64,000 nucleotides of DNA from an uncultured Loktanella sp. (GTDB lineage Bacteria; Pseudomonadota; Alphaproteobacteria; Rhodobacterales; Rhodobacteraceae), in the NCBI GenBank assembly GCA_937132065.1, contig CAKZNT010000040.1:1-64000 (forward strand), read 5' to 3'. Of the stretch, positions 43,353 through 51,254 are shown piece after piece. The stretch's first letter is position 1; each line of letters opens with the position of its first letter. Both the position numbers and the translations under genes were made by a program. The notes below the pieces were generated by a model, which was given only the letters and a program-made list of their open reading frames with translations, did no database searches and had not been told where the DNA came from.

Positions 43353-44104
43353 TAAGTTACCTCTGTTTTAGGCGGTGTAGGGCGATTGCGGTATTTTGCG
43401 CCTTTGAGGCGCAGCCGAAGCGCCTGCCAGTAGATCAGGAAAAGCGTGCGTAACCCGCCAAGCGGGCGGCGCAGGCTGGCGCGCAAAAGGCTTGTGTTGG
43501 TCATGGGCGCGCGTGGTCCTGCAAGGTTCGCGATGACCCCCTGCGCGCCGTTTTGATGTGCGATCAGGATCGAGATTCGGTCAGGTGAAATGTCGAAAAC
43601 AAACTCATAGCTGCCTTTCACGTCTTGGAACGGCGACACATGCAGCGACTTGGGCGTGGTGATCCGCGTCTCGCGGGTGATCGGCCCGTGGACGGGGGGC
43701 TGGCACAGATAGGAATGCCGATCCCCGAACGGCGTCGAGACTTCGGCAATCACGGCCAGCAGGTCGTCTTGGTCCATCGCAAGCCAGAAACTAACGGGTT
43801 TAAAAACCCGCCCGAGGAACCGCGGCTGGGTGAGCAGCTTGATTTGCAGTTTCGCGCAATCCAAACCACCGGAGGTGAAGACCTCACGCGCCCATTGCAC
43901 GCCGCGCCCTTCGTTGAGAGGCCCACCATGATCACGGTCGTAAACCGCCGCGAGATTAAAGCGGTTGCGTGAGAACAGGCGCGGTGTGTTGGTCGCGTCA
44001 GGATCGATCAGCACATAGTCAACGCCGTAGCGAAACCGGTGCTTGATTTCGCCGCGCCGCGTGTGGGTTGTGAGGCCCACGATATGTTCCGCGTGACCGG
44101 TCAT
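43352..44104 (-). CDS. DUF1365 family protein
   Basis: 250 residues from the ATG at 44104; extension to 44197 lies inside the FAD gene. It shows HRFRYGVDYVLIDPD, the LLTQPRFLGRVFKPVSFW core and VSPFQDVKGSYEFVFD of DUF1365, which is nearly always next to a CFA-type methyltransferase and the FAD oxidoreductase as here. Reaction unknown; probably a lipid-modifying partner. Confidence 0.9.
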   Translation of the reverse strand: MTGHAEHIVGLTTHTRRGEIKHRFRYGVDYVLIDPDATNTPRLFSRNRFNLAAVYDRDHGGPLNEGRGVQWAREVFTSGGLDCAKLQIKLLTQPRFLGRVFKPVSFWLAMDQDDLLAVIAEVSTPFGDRHSYLCQPPVHGPITRETRITTPKSLHVSPFQDVKGSYEFVFDISPDRISILIAHQNGAQGVIANLAGPRAPMTNTSLLRASLRRPLGGLRTLFLIYWQALRLRLKGAKYRNRPTPPKTEVT

Positions 44105-45381
44105 GCGATCTGGCGCTCCATCAGGCGGGCGATGCGCGCGGCACTGGCAAACCCGTCTTCGTGAAAACCGTGCCGTGTATAGGCGCCCGCAAACCAAGTA
44201 TTGTTCAGCCCTTGCATGTCCGTCAACTGTTGCTGCGCTTTGATCGCGGGGGCGTCAAAGACAGGGTGGCGAAAGGTTTTCTGGTCATAGATCAGGTGAT
44301 CTGGCACGGGCTGCGCAGGATTGAGGGACACAAACAGCGGATCATCATGCGAGATGTTTTGCAGCTTGTTCATCCAGTAGGTCACGCCGATTGCGGGCTC
44401 GGGCCGCGTGGTGTCGGCCTTGTAAACCCAGCTTGACCACACCGATTTGCGCTGGGGCATCTGGTTGACATCACTATGCAGGATCATCTGGTTGTCCTGA
44501 AACCGAATGGCCGACAACGCCGCCTTTTCCTGCGGTGTCGGCTGGGTGAGCAGGGCCAGTGCCTGATCCGAGTGACAAGCAAAGATCACCTGATCAAAGG
44601 TCGCATCCTCGCGCCCAGCCACGTGCACTGTGCTTTGCGTGCCAGAGCGGGAAACGCCAAGCACAGGCGTGTTCTTGTGCAGCGCAACGCCGCGCCCGCG
44701 CAGGTGATGCTCGAGCCGTTTCACATATTCAACACTGCCGCCGTCGACCGTCCACCATTGATGCTGACCCGAGGCGCCGAGCAGGGCGTGATTGCGAAAG
44801 AACTGCACCAAGGATTTCGCAGGGAACCCGCGGATTTGATCGGGGGGCGTAGACCAGATCGCGCCGCACAGAGGCATCAGATAGTAACGCTGGAACCAAT
44901 CGCCCAAACGCAGGTCGGCCATAAGGTCGCCAATGGTCGCGGTGTCGTTGTCAGCCAGCGACTCTGCTTTGTTGTTGAAGCGCACGATGTCGCGGATCAT
45001 CCGCAAAAATCCGGGCCGCAGCAGGTTTCGCTTTTGCGCAGTCAACGAATTCAGGTTGCGCAGGGCATATTCGATTTCGCCATTGTTGATAGACGCCCCG
45101 AAGCTCATGTCGCTTTTGGCGACAGGCACATCAAGTGTCTCGAACATGCGCGTCATGTGGGGATAGTTGGCATAGTTGAACACGATAAAGCCCGTATCAA
45201 CAGGCTGGTCGCCGTTCTTGCCTGCAACAATCGTGCGCGCGTGCCCGCCAAGCGAGGGCGCGGCCTCGTAAAGGGTGACCCTGTGTTGCCCCTCAAGAAG
45301 ATAGGCCGCAGCGAGCCCCGAAATACCGCCGCCAATAATGGCGATGCGCTGTGGGCTTTGGGGAAGGGTATCAAGAGACAT
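44101..45381 (-). CDS. FAD-dependent amine-oxidase-like oxidoreductase (COG2907 type)
   Basis: 426 residues from the ATG at 45381; GTG 6 bases upstream is in frame. Dinucleotide-binding motif RIAIIGGGISGLAAAYLLEG near residue 15, FAD-contacting GGHARTI and DTGFIVFNYANYPHMTRMF, and a C-terminal flavin segment NTWFAGAYTRHGFHEDGFASA. This protein group goes with DUF1365 and CFA-like methyltransferases and probably oxidises or desaturates an acyl chain. First gene of the minus-strand operon, directly behind the sigma-E-type promoter, so it would have a leader of about 20 bases. Confidence 0.9.
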   Translation of the reverse strand: MSLDTLPQSPQRIAIIGGGISGLAAAYLLEGQHRVTLYEAAPSLGGHARTIVAGKNGDQPVDTGFIVFNYANYPHMTRMFETLDVPVAKSDMSFGASINNGEIEYALRNLNSLTAQKRNLLRPGFLRMIRDIVRFNNKAESLADNDTATIGDLMADLRLGDWFQRYYLMPLCGAIWSTPPDQIRGFPAKSLVQFFRNHALLGASGQHQWWTVDGGSVEYVKRLEHHLRGRGVALHKNTPVLGVSRSGTQSTVHVAGREDATFDQVIFACHSDQALALLTQPTPQEKAALSAIRFQDNQMILHSDVNQMPQRKSVWSSWVYKADTTRPEPAIGVTYWMNKLQNISHDDPLFVSLNPAQPVPDHLIYDQKTFRHPVFDAPAIKAQQQLTDMQGLNNTWFAGAYTRHGFHEDGFASAARIARLMERQIA

Positions 45382-45406
45382 AGGCACTCCGCGTGTTGTT
45401 TGGGGT

Positions 45407-45468
45407 GATTACGGGGCGGAAAGAAATTTGGATCATAAATGATCTAGGTTTATTCCCGCGCCGTATTG
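45407..45468. promoter_or_regulatory. Back-to-back sigma-E (RpoE) type promoters
   Basis: Two promoters share the palindrome GGATCATAAATGATCT. To the left: TGATCC (45435-45430), 18-bp spacer, TAATC (45411-45407), driving the FAD/DUF1365/CFA operon. To the right: TGATCT (45440-45445), 18-bp spacer, TATTG (45464-45468), driving rpoE-chrR. The Rhodobacter sphaeroides RpoE consensus is TGATCC-N18-TAAGA. The left site fits better than the right. Confidence 0.72.
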
Positions 45469-45548
45469 GGGGTATGATGATTGCATTAACTCCCAGCCGC
45501 TTTGCCGGCCCAATCCCGCCCTTGCGGGTGCAAAAGGACATCTTGTCG

Positions 45549-46106
45549 GTGACCCAATCATCCAACTCGTTTTCGCCACAAACGGTGTGGATGCTTGATG
45601 TGCGGGACAACCGTGATCGGGATGCTTTTGCTGCCATTTTCGACCATTTCGCGCCCCGCCTGAAAGGGTTTGTGATGCGCTCGGGGACAAGTGCGGCGCA
45701 GGCCGAAGAGATCGTGCAAGACGTCATGCTGACCGTTTGGCGCAAGTCCGACCAGTTTGATCCGGCCCGCGCGCAGGTCTCGGCGTGGATTTACCAGATT
45801 ACTCGCAACCGCCAGATTGATGTGTTGCGCAAAGAAAATCGCCCGATCCCTGACGAGTTAACGATTGATCCAGAGGCGGCGCCTGATGCAAGTCAGGTGA
45901 TTGCCGTCGAACAAGAGGCGGGCAAGCTCAAGCAGGCGATTGCGCGGCTCAAGCCCGATCAACGCCGCATCATCGAGCAGGCCTATTTGGGCGAGCTGAC
46001 CCACCAAGAGATCAGCACCCGAACCGGTCTGCCCCTTGGCACGATCAAATCAAGAATTCGCCTCGGCCTCGAGAAACTCCGACACGACCTGAAGGACATG
46101 CACTAG
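45549..46106 (+). CDS. rpoE: Group IV sigma factor, ChrR-regulated RpoE
   Basis: 185 residues from a GTG at 45549 with AAGGA upstream. In-frame ATGs at 45474 and 45477 would begin at the promoter's own start site, and the family homology begins near DRDAFAAIFDHFAPRLKGFVMR. Region 2 shows VQDVMLTVWRKSDQFDPARAQ and WIYQITRNRQIDVLRKE; region 4 shows AYLGELTHQEISTRTGLPLGTIKSRIR. It is the singlet-oxygen and organic-hydroperoxide sigma factor by homology and by its neighbour ChrR. The gene stop abuts the chrR start. Confidence 0.9.
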   Translation: MTQSSNSFSPQTVWMLDVRDNRDRDAFAAIFDHFAPRLKGFVMRSGTSAAQAEEIVQDVMLTVWRKSDQFDPARAQVSAWIYQITRNRQIDVLRKENRPIPDELTIDPEAAPDASQVIAVEQEAGKLKQAIARLKPDQRRIIEQAYLGELTHQEISTRTGLPLGTIKSRIRLGLEKLRHDLKDMH

Positions 46107-46742
46107 ATGACCGCGATTACCCATCATACACCCGACGCGCTGCTTGCGGCCTATGCGGCTGGCAATCTGGCCCGCCCCTATGCGTTGCTAGTCGCCGCGC
46201 ATATTTCGATGTGTCTTGAGTGCCGCGCGGCTCTGGATGCGCATCATGTGGCGGGCGGCGTTGTGCTGGATGCAACTGACGCAGCCGAGATCAGCACCGA
46301 CCTCAAGGCCGCAACGCTCGCCATGCTTGATACCCCATACGAGGCCAAGCCTGTGCAAGCCCGCTCTGGTATTTATCCCGGTGCGATCATGGCAGCCCTG
46401 AAGGGAAAGCCGCCCCGTTGGAAGCCGTTGGGGATGGGCGTGCGCCAGTGTATTCTGTCTGACAGTGCCGAAGGATCGGCGCGTTTGCTCTACATCCCAG
46501 CGGGTCGCGCCGTGCCTGATCATAGCCACAACGGGCTGGAGTTGACGCTTGTTCTACAGGGTAGTTTTAGCGACAGCACGGGCCGTTTCGGTGTGGGTGA
46601 CCTTGAGGTTGCAGATCAGTCGCTTGAGCATACGCCGACCGCTGATCCGGGTGTGCCGTGTATCTGCATTGCGGCGACGGACGCGCCACTGCGCTTTAAC
46701 GCCCGCATTCCACGCATTTTGCAGCCGTTCTTTCGCATCTAG
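46107..46742 (+). CDS. chrR: ChrR-type zinc anti-sigma factor
   Basis: 211 residues. The anti-sigma zinc site is seen as His6/His7 and HISMCLEC (H32, C36, C39), matching ChrR His6, His31, Cys35, Cys38. The C-terminal cupin has PAGRAVPDHSHNGLELTLVLQGSF and the later LEHTP with a cysteine-containing CICIAATDAPLRF. It holds RpoE inactive until singlet oxygen causes release. Its start directly follows the rpoE stop. Confidence 0.93.
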   Translation: MTAITHHTPDALLAAYAAGNLARPYALLVAAHISMCLECRAALDAHHVAGGVVLDATDAAEISTDLKAATLAMLDTPYEAKPVQARSGIYPGAIMAALKGKPPRWKPLGMGVRQCILSDSAEGSARLLYIPAGRAVPDHSHNGLELTLVLQGSFSDSTGRFGVGDLEVADQSLEHTPTADPGVPCICIAATDAPLRFNARIPRILQPFFRI

Positions 46743-46993
46743 GCCCAGTTTCGCAGCATTCGCGCGATGGCGATTAGCAAACATGCGCCCGTGGCCGCGA
46801 TGATCGCTTGGACAACCCAACCGCCAAGTGTGGCGCCGATTGCGGCGAACACCAGCATGTTCAGGACGAGTGCGCCTGCGACACCAAGGATCACGTAGTG
46901 GAGCACGCCCGTGCCTGCGCGATCAAGCCGCGCGAGCGCCCAGCCTGTCGCGGCCCCCACAATCACCGAACCAATCCATCCCAATGTTATCAT
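46739..46993 (-). CDS. GlsB/YeaQ/YmgE family small membrane protein
   Basis: 84 residues, three hydrophobic segments: GWIGSVIVGAATGWAL, a central VILGVAGALVLNMLVF and IIAATGACLLIAIARML. The GxxxG-rich transglycosylase-associated family is often stress-induced. Its stop overlaps the chrR stop convergently. No EcfG box was found upstream. Confidence 0.82.
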   Translation of the reverse strand: MITLGWIGSVIVGAATGWALARLDRAGTGVLHYVILGVAGALVLNMLVFAAIGATLGGWVVQAIIAATGACLLIAIARMLRNWA

Positions 46994-47224
46994 TTCTCAG
47001 CGCCTTATCGTTTGGCCACGCAGAAACCTGTGACACTTTTGTGGTGCACGCAGGCGTGGTGACCCGCTGCTTGTGCGATTGATATAATGGGGGCAGCTCT
47101 GCCAGCTGCGTGATATGACGTAGCAGCCGCATGTTTTCTGGAACGGCCTGTTTACGTCATTTCACATAGGCGCGCCGCGCGCGTTGGGGTAATGTGCACA
47201 CCAGACCAGCAAAGGATTTGTCCC

Positions 47225-47953
47225 GTGGCCACTGATTGCAAACACTGTCCTCTGCGGCGCAAAGATCTGTTCGCCCCGATGACGGCTGAAGACGTCGCAA
47301 GTATGCAGCGCTTCAAGGTCGGTGAACTGGTCGTTGATGCGGGCACGCCGATCCTGATGGAAGGGTCAAACAGCCCGCAACTTTTCACCGCATTGCACGG
47401 GATGGGCCTGCGGTATCGCCACCTTGAGAACGGCGAGCGCCAAGTGATCAGCTTTGTCTTTCCGGGCGATTTTTTGGGCCTTCAGGCGGGCGTCATGGGC
47501 GAGATGGGCCATTCTGTCGAGGCGACGACAAAGATGACGCTCTGCGTTTTTGATCGCCGTGAACTGTGGACCTATATCAAGGCCGACCCCGAACGCGGGT
47601 TCGAGCTTGCTTGGCTTGCGGCTGTCGAAGAGCACTTTTTGGGTGAAACCCTGACCACTGTTGGCCAGCGCACGGCCATGCAAGCGGTCGCTTGGGCCTT
47701 GATCCGCATTTATCTGCGATTGGAGGCAAGCGGCTCTGACGGCGGCGGGCAATTCAGGTTCCCCTTCAAGCAACGTGACCTCGCGGATGCGCTTGGCCTG
47801 TCGCTTGTGCATACCAACAAGACCATCGCGCAACTCAAGTCCCGCCAGCTCATTGGCTGGGAGGGCGACCTTGTGCAGATCCCTGATCTGGAGGCCTTGG
47901 CCGAGGTGGGGCTTACGACGCTCAACCGCCCGAAAACCCGCCCGATCATGTGA
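47225..47953 (+). CDS. Crp/Fnr-family transcriptional regulator
   Basis: 242 residues from the GTG at 47225 with AAAGGA 8 nt upstream; an in-frame ATG at 47192 would add 11 residues but its GGGG lies too close. The N-terminus ATDCKHCPLRRKDLFAPMT has two cysteines, then a cyclic-nucleotide-type beta roll with FVFPGDFLGLQAG. The C-terminal helix-turn-helix FKQRDLADALGLSLVHTNKTIAQLK is clear. Only part of the four-cysteine set of FNR is visible, so a [4Fe-4S] oxygen sensor is unlikely. Effector unknown. Confidence 0.85.
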   Translation: MATDCKHCPLRRKDLFAPMTAEDVASMQRFKVGELVVDAGTPILMEGSNSPQLFTALHGMGLRYRHLENGERQVISFVFPGDFLGLQAGVMGEMGHSVEATTKMTLCVFDRRELWTYIKADPERGFELAWLAAVEEHFLGETLTTVGQRTAMQAVAWALIRIYLRLEASGSDGGGQFRFPFKQRDLADALGLSLVHTNKTIAQLKSRQLIGWEGDLVQIPDLEALAEVGLTTLNRPKTRPIM

Positions 47954-47968
47954 ACAGGTGCGCGGGCG

Positions 47969-49045
47969 CTAGCCGGATTTGCGCGGCGCGCGTGCGCCAA
48001 GGAAGTTGCCGAACACCGCAAGTGGCGCAACATTGTCGCTGATCACCTTGGTCACGACAAGGAATGGCACGGCCATCAATGCCCCTGGAACATTCCAGAG
48101 CCAGCTCCAGATGATGACTGTCAGGAACACCGAAACCGTGTTGAGCTCCAGCCTGCGCCCCAAGATAGCGGGTGTCAGAAACTGCCCTTCCAAGGTCGTG
48201 AAGAAAAAGTAGATCGCAGGGACCGTCAACCCAAGCGCAAGCGTGTCGAAGGCCAGCATCGCATAGGCCGCAATCGCGATTACGCCGATCATCGCCCCCA
48301 CAAACGGCAGGAAGTTGAGCGCGAACGCAAGCACCCCCCAAAGCAGGGCATTCGGCAGTCCCAGCCAATAAAGCGACAGGCCAATGCAGATGCCCAGACC
48401 CGCATTGATGACGCTGATGGTCAGCAGATAGTGAGACAGTTGGCGTTCGACATCGCGCACCATTTTCACCGCCCGCTTTTTGTCAGCGAAATTCGGGATC
48501 GCATTCACCAGCTTGACGTAAAACAGGTCGCCAGACGCAAGGATGAACATCGCCAAGATCAGCCCGACCAGCCCGAGCGACAGGAAGCTCGCCACGCTGC
48601 CTGCGGCAAAGACCAGAAGGCTGGGCTGTTTGACTGAAACTGCGGGTGCGGCATTGCCACCCGAAGTGAGGTCTTCAACCTGATCGGATGCGTCTTGCAC
48701 AGCTTCCAGTGAATCAAGGACAGTGCTCATCTTGTCGCGCAGGGCCGCGCTTACTTTGGGCGCAAGGTCGACGATTTCGGTGGCGGGGCCAGACAATGCG
48801 TAAACGCCCATCACGCTGGTCAATGTGATCCCGAGAATAATGACTGGGGCTGTGAATGGCGCGGGGAGTCCCGCCCGCGCAAGTGCGCGCACGATCGGGC
48901 TGAGCGTCAAGGCGACAAGCAACCCGATAACAATGGGCAACAACATGTCACGCGCGAAATAGACGGCGCCAAAGGCGAGAATGAGAAAGATCCCCAAGAG
49001 CAGGTTCTTGATCTTTTGGGTATCGTCCATCGGTGTCACCTGCAT
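47969..49045 (-). CDS. AI-2E family (PerM-like) transporter
   Basis: 358 residues, ATG at 49045 with GAGG 8 nt upstream; a second ATG lies 15 bases in. Eight hydrophobic stretches with a large loop of about 70 residues after TM3 (LAPKVSAALRDKMSTVLDSL). The family hallmark GLSLYWLGLPNALLWGVLAFALNFLPFVGA and the PxxLGRRLELNTVSVF end are seen. Members export varied small molecules or ions; the substrate cannot be named. A good EcfG promoter precedes it, so it belongs to the general stress set. Confidence 0.88.
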   Translation of the reverse strand: MQVTPMDDTQKIKNLLLGIFLILAFGAVYFARDMLLPIVIGLLVALTLSPIVRALARAGLPAPFTAPVIILGITLTSVMGVYALSGPATEIVDLAPKVSAALRDKMSTVLDSLEAVQDASDQVEDLTSGGNAAPAVSVKQPSLLVFAAGSVASFLSLGLVGLILAMFILASGDLFYVKLVNAIPNFADKKRAVKMVRDVERQLSHYLLTISVINAGLGICIGLSLYWLGLPNALLWGVLAFALNFLPFVGAMIGVIAIAAYAMLAFDTLALGLTVPAIYFFFTTLEGQFLTPAILGRRLELNTVSVFLTVIIWSWLWNVPGALMAVPFLVVTKVISDNVAPLAVFGNFLGARAPRKSG

Positions 49046-49083
49046 GTCATCAGCCTCGCAGGAATTGCGAACGCATGCGGGAC

Positions 49084-49108
49084 AACGCGCGACTTGCGAC
49101 TTGGTTCC
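49084..49108 (-). promoter_or_regulatory. EcfG-type promoter for the AI-2E transporter gene
   Basis: On the minus strand GGAAC (49108-49104), 16-bp spacer, CGTT (49087-49084), an exact match to the alphaproteobacterial EcfG consensus GGAAC-N16-CGTT. It lies about 39 bp upstream of the ATG at 49045. Confidence 0.75.
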
Positions 49109-49218
49109 GAATTGGAAATCGGTTTGCCTTTTTGGTTCCGCAGACCATATCTGAGGGGCGAGCCTGTTTAGAGACGCAAGACGATTTCTACCTGATTACC
49201 AAAAGGACGAACGCAGAC

Positions 49219-50940
49219 ATGGTCAATATTTTGATGGCTTCGCGCCGTGCAGTCGACAGGTTGGGCGTGCGTTTCGCAATTGTTCTTGCGGTTGCGTTGT
49301 TGCCACTGACGATCGTTTCTATTGTGCGATCTCAAAGCGTTATGAGCGAGGCGCGCGCGCAATCGGAGGCCTCGCTTGACGGAGAAACCCTTCGGGCGGT
49401 GGCCAGCGAACTTGCGCTGATCGAAGAGGCGAAAGGGGCGGCGGCGGCGTTATCTCAGGTGATGCCGCAACTGCTTTTGACACCTGCCGCATGTCAGGAC
49501 GCAATGGAGCAGCTCGTTTTGCGACAGGCGTTTTCATTTGCAGGATTCTACGATCAGGACGGCAATGTGCCCTGTTCGAATGCCCCTGAGCCCTTCAACT
49601 TTGGCGTCAACGATAACCTGCGCGGGCAGATTCTTGACCCGCGCGCGACCGTGCTTGTGAACCGTGATGCGCCTGTTTCCAACGGGTCCGTCATCTATGC
49701 GTCAGCACCGGTTTACGCGCCGCAATCTGCGACCTTGTTAGGTTTTGTCGGGGTGTCTGTGCCCCATAGTGCGCTTGTGCCCAAGCGGCAGCGCCACACC
49801 AATGATGTGGCGTTTCTGACGCTGAACCGTGATGGTGAGGTGCTGACCTCGACGGGGCAATTTAACAACGCGCTGGACGTGCTGCCAGAGAATGTCGAGA
49901 TCGCTGATTTTCTGGACCGCAAAGAGCCGTTTACCCGCATGGATCGCATGGGGATCATGCGCACATATGCGGTCATTCCGGTGTTGAACGACAGGATTTT
50001 TGCGCTGGGCACATGGCCAGAATCCCACATCCGCAATAGTGGGTTTTACCTCGATAATCCCGCCTTCTTTCCAGTGCTGATGTGGTTGGCCAGCCTCGCC
50101 GTGGCTTGGTTTGCCTCGCTTGTGTTGGTGACAGGGCATGTTGTGCGCCTGCGTGATTCCATGCGCCTGTTTGCCCAAAAGCGGCGGCGCGTTGAAATCG
50201 AAACCTTTGCCGCCGCGCCGCAAGAATTGCGCGAAGTTGCGCAGGCCCATATCGAAATGACCGACCAGTTGATGCGCGACGAGGCCACGCTCGAGGACAA
50301 TGTGCGCCAAAAGGAAGTGTTGCTGCGCGAGGTTCACCATCGGGTGAAAAACAACCTGCAACTGATCGCTTCGATTATGAACATGCAAATGCGCCAATCC
50401 CGCTCGCCGGAGGTGAAACAGTTGATGCGTGGCCTGCACGACCGTGTGCTTAGCCTCGCGACCATTCACCGTGGCCTGTATCAAACGACCGGGGTTGCGG
50501 ATGTGCGCATGGATGAACTGCTTGCCGATATTGTGCGACAGGTGGTGCGCATCGGGGCAACGGATGAAAAATCCGTCGACCTGAAGATGACGTTCGACGA
50601 ATTGCACCTCAATCCCGACCAAGCGGTCCCGCTTTCGCTTATGGTGACAGAGGCGCTGACGAATGCGTTGAAGTATATCGGATCAAAGGACGATCACCCG
50701 CCCAAGTTGCGGGTGCGGCTCTGGGCGCATGAGGATGGCAGCGCGCAGGTGCGGATCATGAACTCGCTCCCCGCAGAAACCTTATCGCCCCGCGACGAAA
50801 ATGCCTCCGGGCTGGGTAGCCAGCTTTTGGAGGCATTCAGCCAACAGCTATATGGTGAAATCGAGCGTAGCAATGACGGCGACTGGTTTATCATTAGTGT
50901 GAAGTTCGAGGTCGAAGACCTCTTGGCCAAGCCAGACTAG
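49219..50940 (+). CDS. Membrane sensor histidine kinase, HisKA_2 type
   Basis: 573 residues from the ATG at 49219 (AAAAGGA upstream); in-frame starts back to 49033 cross the divergent gene's promoter. Two membrane segments near residues 15-35 and 275-300 enclose an extracytoplasmic sensor of about 240 residues. The dimerisation domain has VLLREVHHRVKNNLQLIASI with phosphorylatable His373/374, and the ATPase part has VTEALTNALKYI (N-box) and SGLGSQLLEAF. HisKA_2 kinases act on PhyR in general stress signalling. With phyR, nepR and ecfG 2-3 kb away it is the likely PhyR kinase. No receiver is attached. Confidence 0.88.
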   Translation: MVNILMASRRAVDRLGVRFAIVLAVALLPLTIVSIVRSQSVMSEARAQSEASLDGETLRAVASELALIEEAKGAAAALSQVMPQLLLTPAACQDAMEQLVLRQAFSFAGFYDQDGNVPCSNAPEPFNFGVNDNLRGQILDPRATVLVNRDAPVSNGSVIYASAPVYAPQSATLLGFVGVSVPHSALVPKRQRHTNDVAFLTLNRDGEVLTSTGQFNNALDVLPENVEIADFLDRKEPFTRMDRMGIMRTYAVIPVLNDRIFALGTWPESHIRNSGFYLDNPAFFPVLMWLASLAVAWFASLVLVTGHVVRLRDSMRLFAQKRRRVEIETFAAAPQELREVAQAHIEMTDQLMRDEATLEDNVRQKEVLLREVHHRVKNNLQLIASIMNMQMRQSRSPEVKQLMRGLHDRVLSLATIHRGLYQTTGVADVRMDELLADIVRQVVRIGATDEKSVDLKMTFDELHLNPDQAVPLSLMVTEALTNALKYIGSKDDHPPKLRVRLWAHEDGSAQVRIMNSLPAETLSPRDENASGLGSQLLEAFSQQLYGEIERSNDGDWFIISVKFEVEDLLAKPD

Positions 50941-50950
50941 GCGGGCATGA

Positions 50951-50986
50951 AAAAGGGGCCAGTGGCGGTTGCCAGTGACCCCTTTT
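50951..50986. terminator. Bidirectional terminator
   Basis: AAAAGGGGCCAGTGGC pairs with GCCAGTGACCCCTTTT at 14 of 16 positions with a GGTT loop. A-run and T-run on the two sides let it end both the kinase gene and the convergent DUF1328 gene. Confidence 0.82.
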
Positions 50987-51002
50987 GCGGCTGTCGCGTC
51001 CC

Positions 51003-51176
51003 TTATACGGGGGGGCGGCCCCGCACGGCGCGCGCGATCATGGCGACCACGAACAACACAATAAACACCAAGAACAGGATTTTTGCGATCCCTGCTGATG
51101 CACCTGCGATGCCGCCAAAACCAAGTGCCGCCGCAATCAATGCGACCACTAGAAAAGTAAGAGCCCAACCTAGCAT
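51003..51176 (-). CDS. DUF1328 small membrane protein
   Basis: 57 residues from the ATG at 51176, GGAG 7 nt upstream. It starts [20 protein letters not shown] and ends [10 protein letters not shown], with two hydrophobic helices and the [14 protein letters not shown] loop, matching DUF1328 (YtjA-like) length and pattern. Function unknown. Under a perfect EcfG-type promoter. Confidence 0.88.
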   Translation of the reverse strand: MLGWALTFLVVALIAAALGFGGIAGASAGIAKILFLVFIVLFVVAMIARAVRGRPPV

Positions 51177-51222
51177 TTTAAATCTCCTTCATCGTCTTTT
51201 TTCAGTGTCGTTATGGTAAAAG

Positions 51223-51247
51223 AACGCTTTGAATTCGAATTGGTTCC
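51223..51247 (-). promoter_or_regulatory. EcfG-type promoter for the DUF1328 gene
   Basis: Minus strand: GGAAC (51247-51243), 16-bp spacer, CGTT (51226-51223), an exact consensus match about 47 bp upstream of the ATG at 51176. Confidence 0.8.
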
Positions 51248-51254
51248 ATAGGAT

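Noticed and set aside
44476-45408. 310-codon + frame opposite the FAD oxidoreductase
   Set aside because: Antisense shadow; the FAD-binding motif and operon overlaps support the minus strand.
45393-45548. Extended rpoE start at upstream ATGs
   Set aside because: These fall in or at the promoter; the GTG at 45549 has a ribosome site and fits the length of RpoE homologues.
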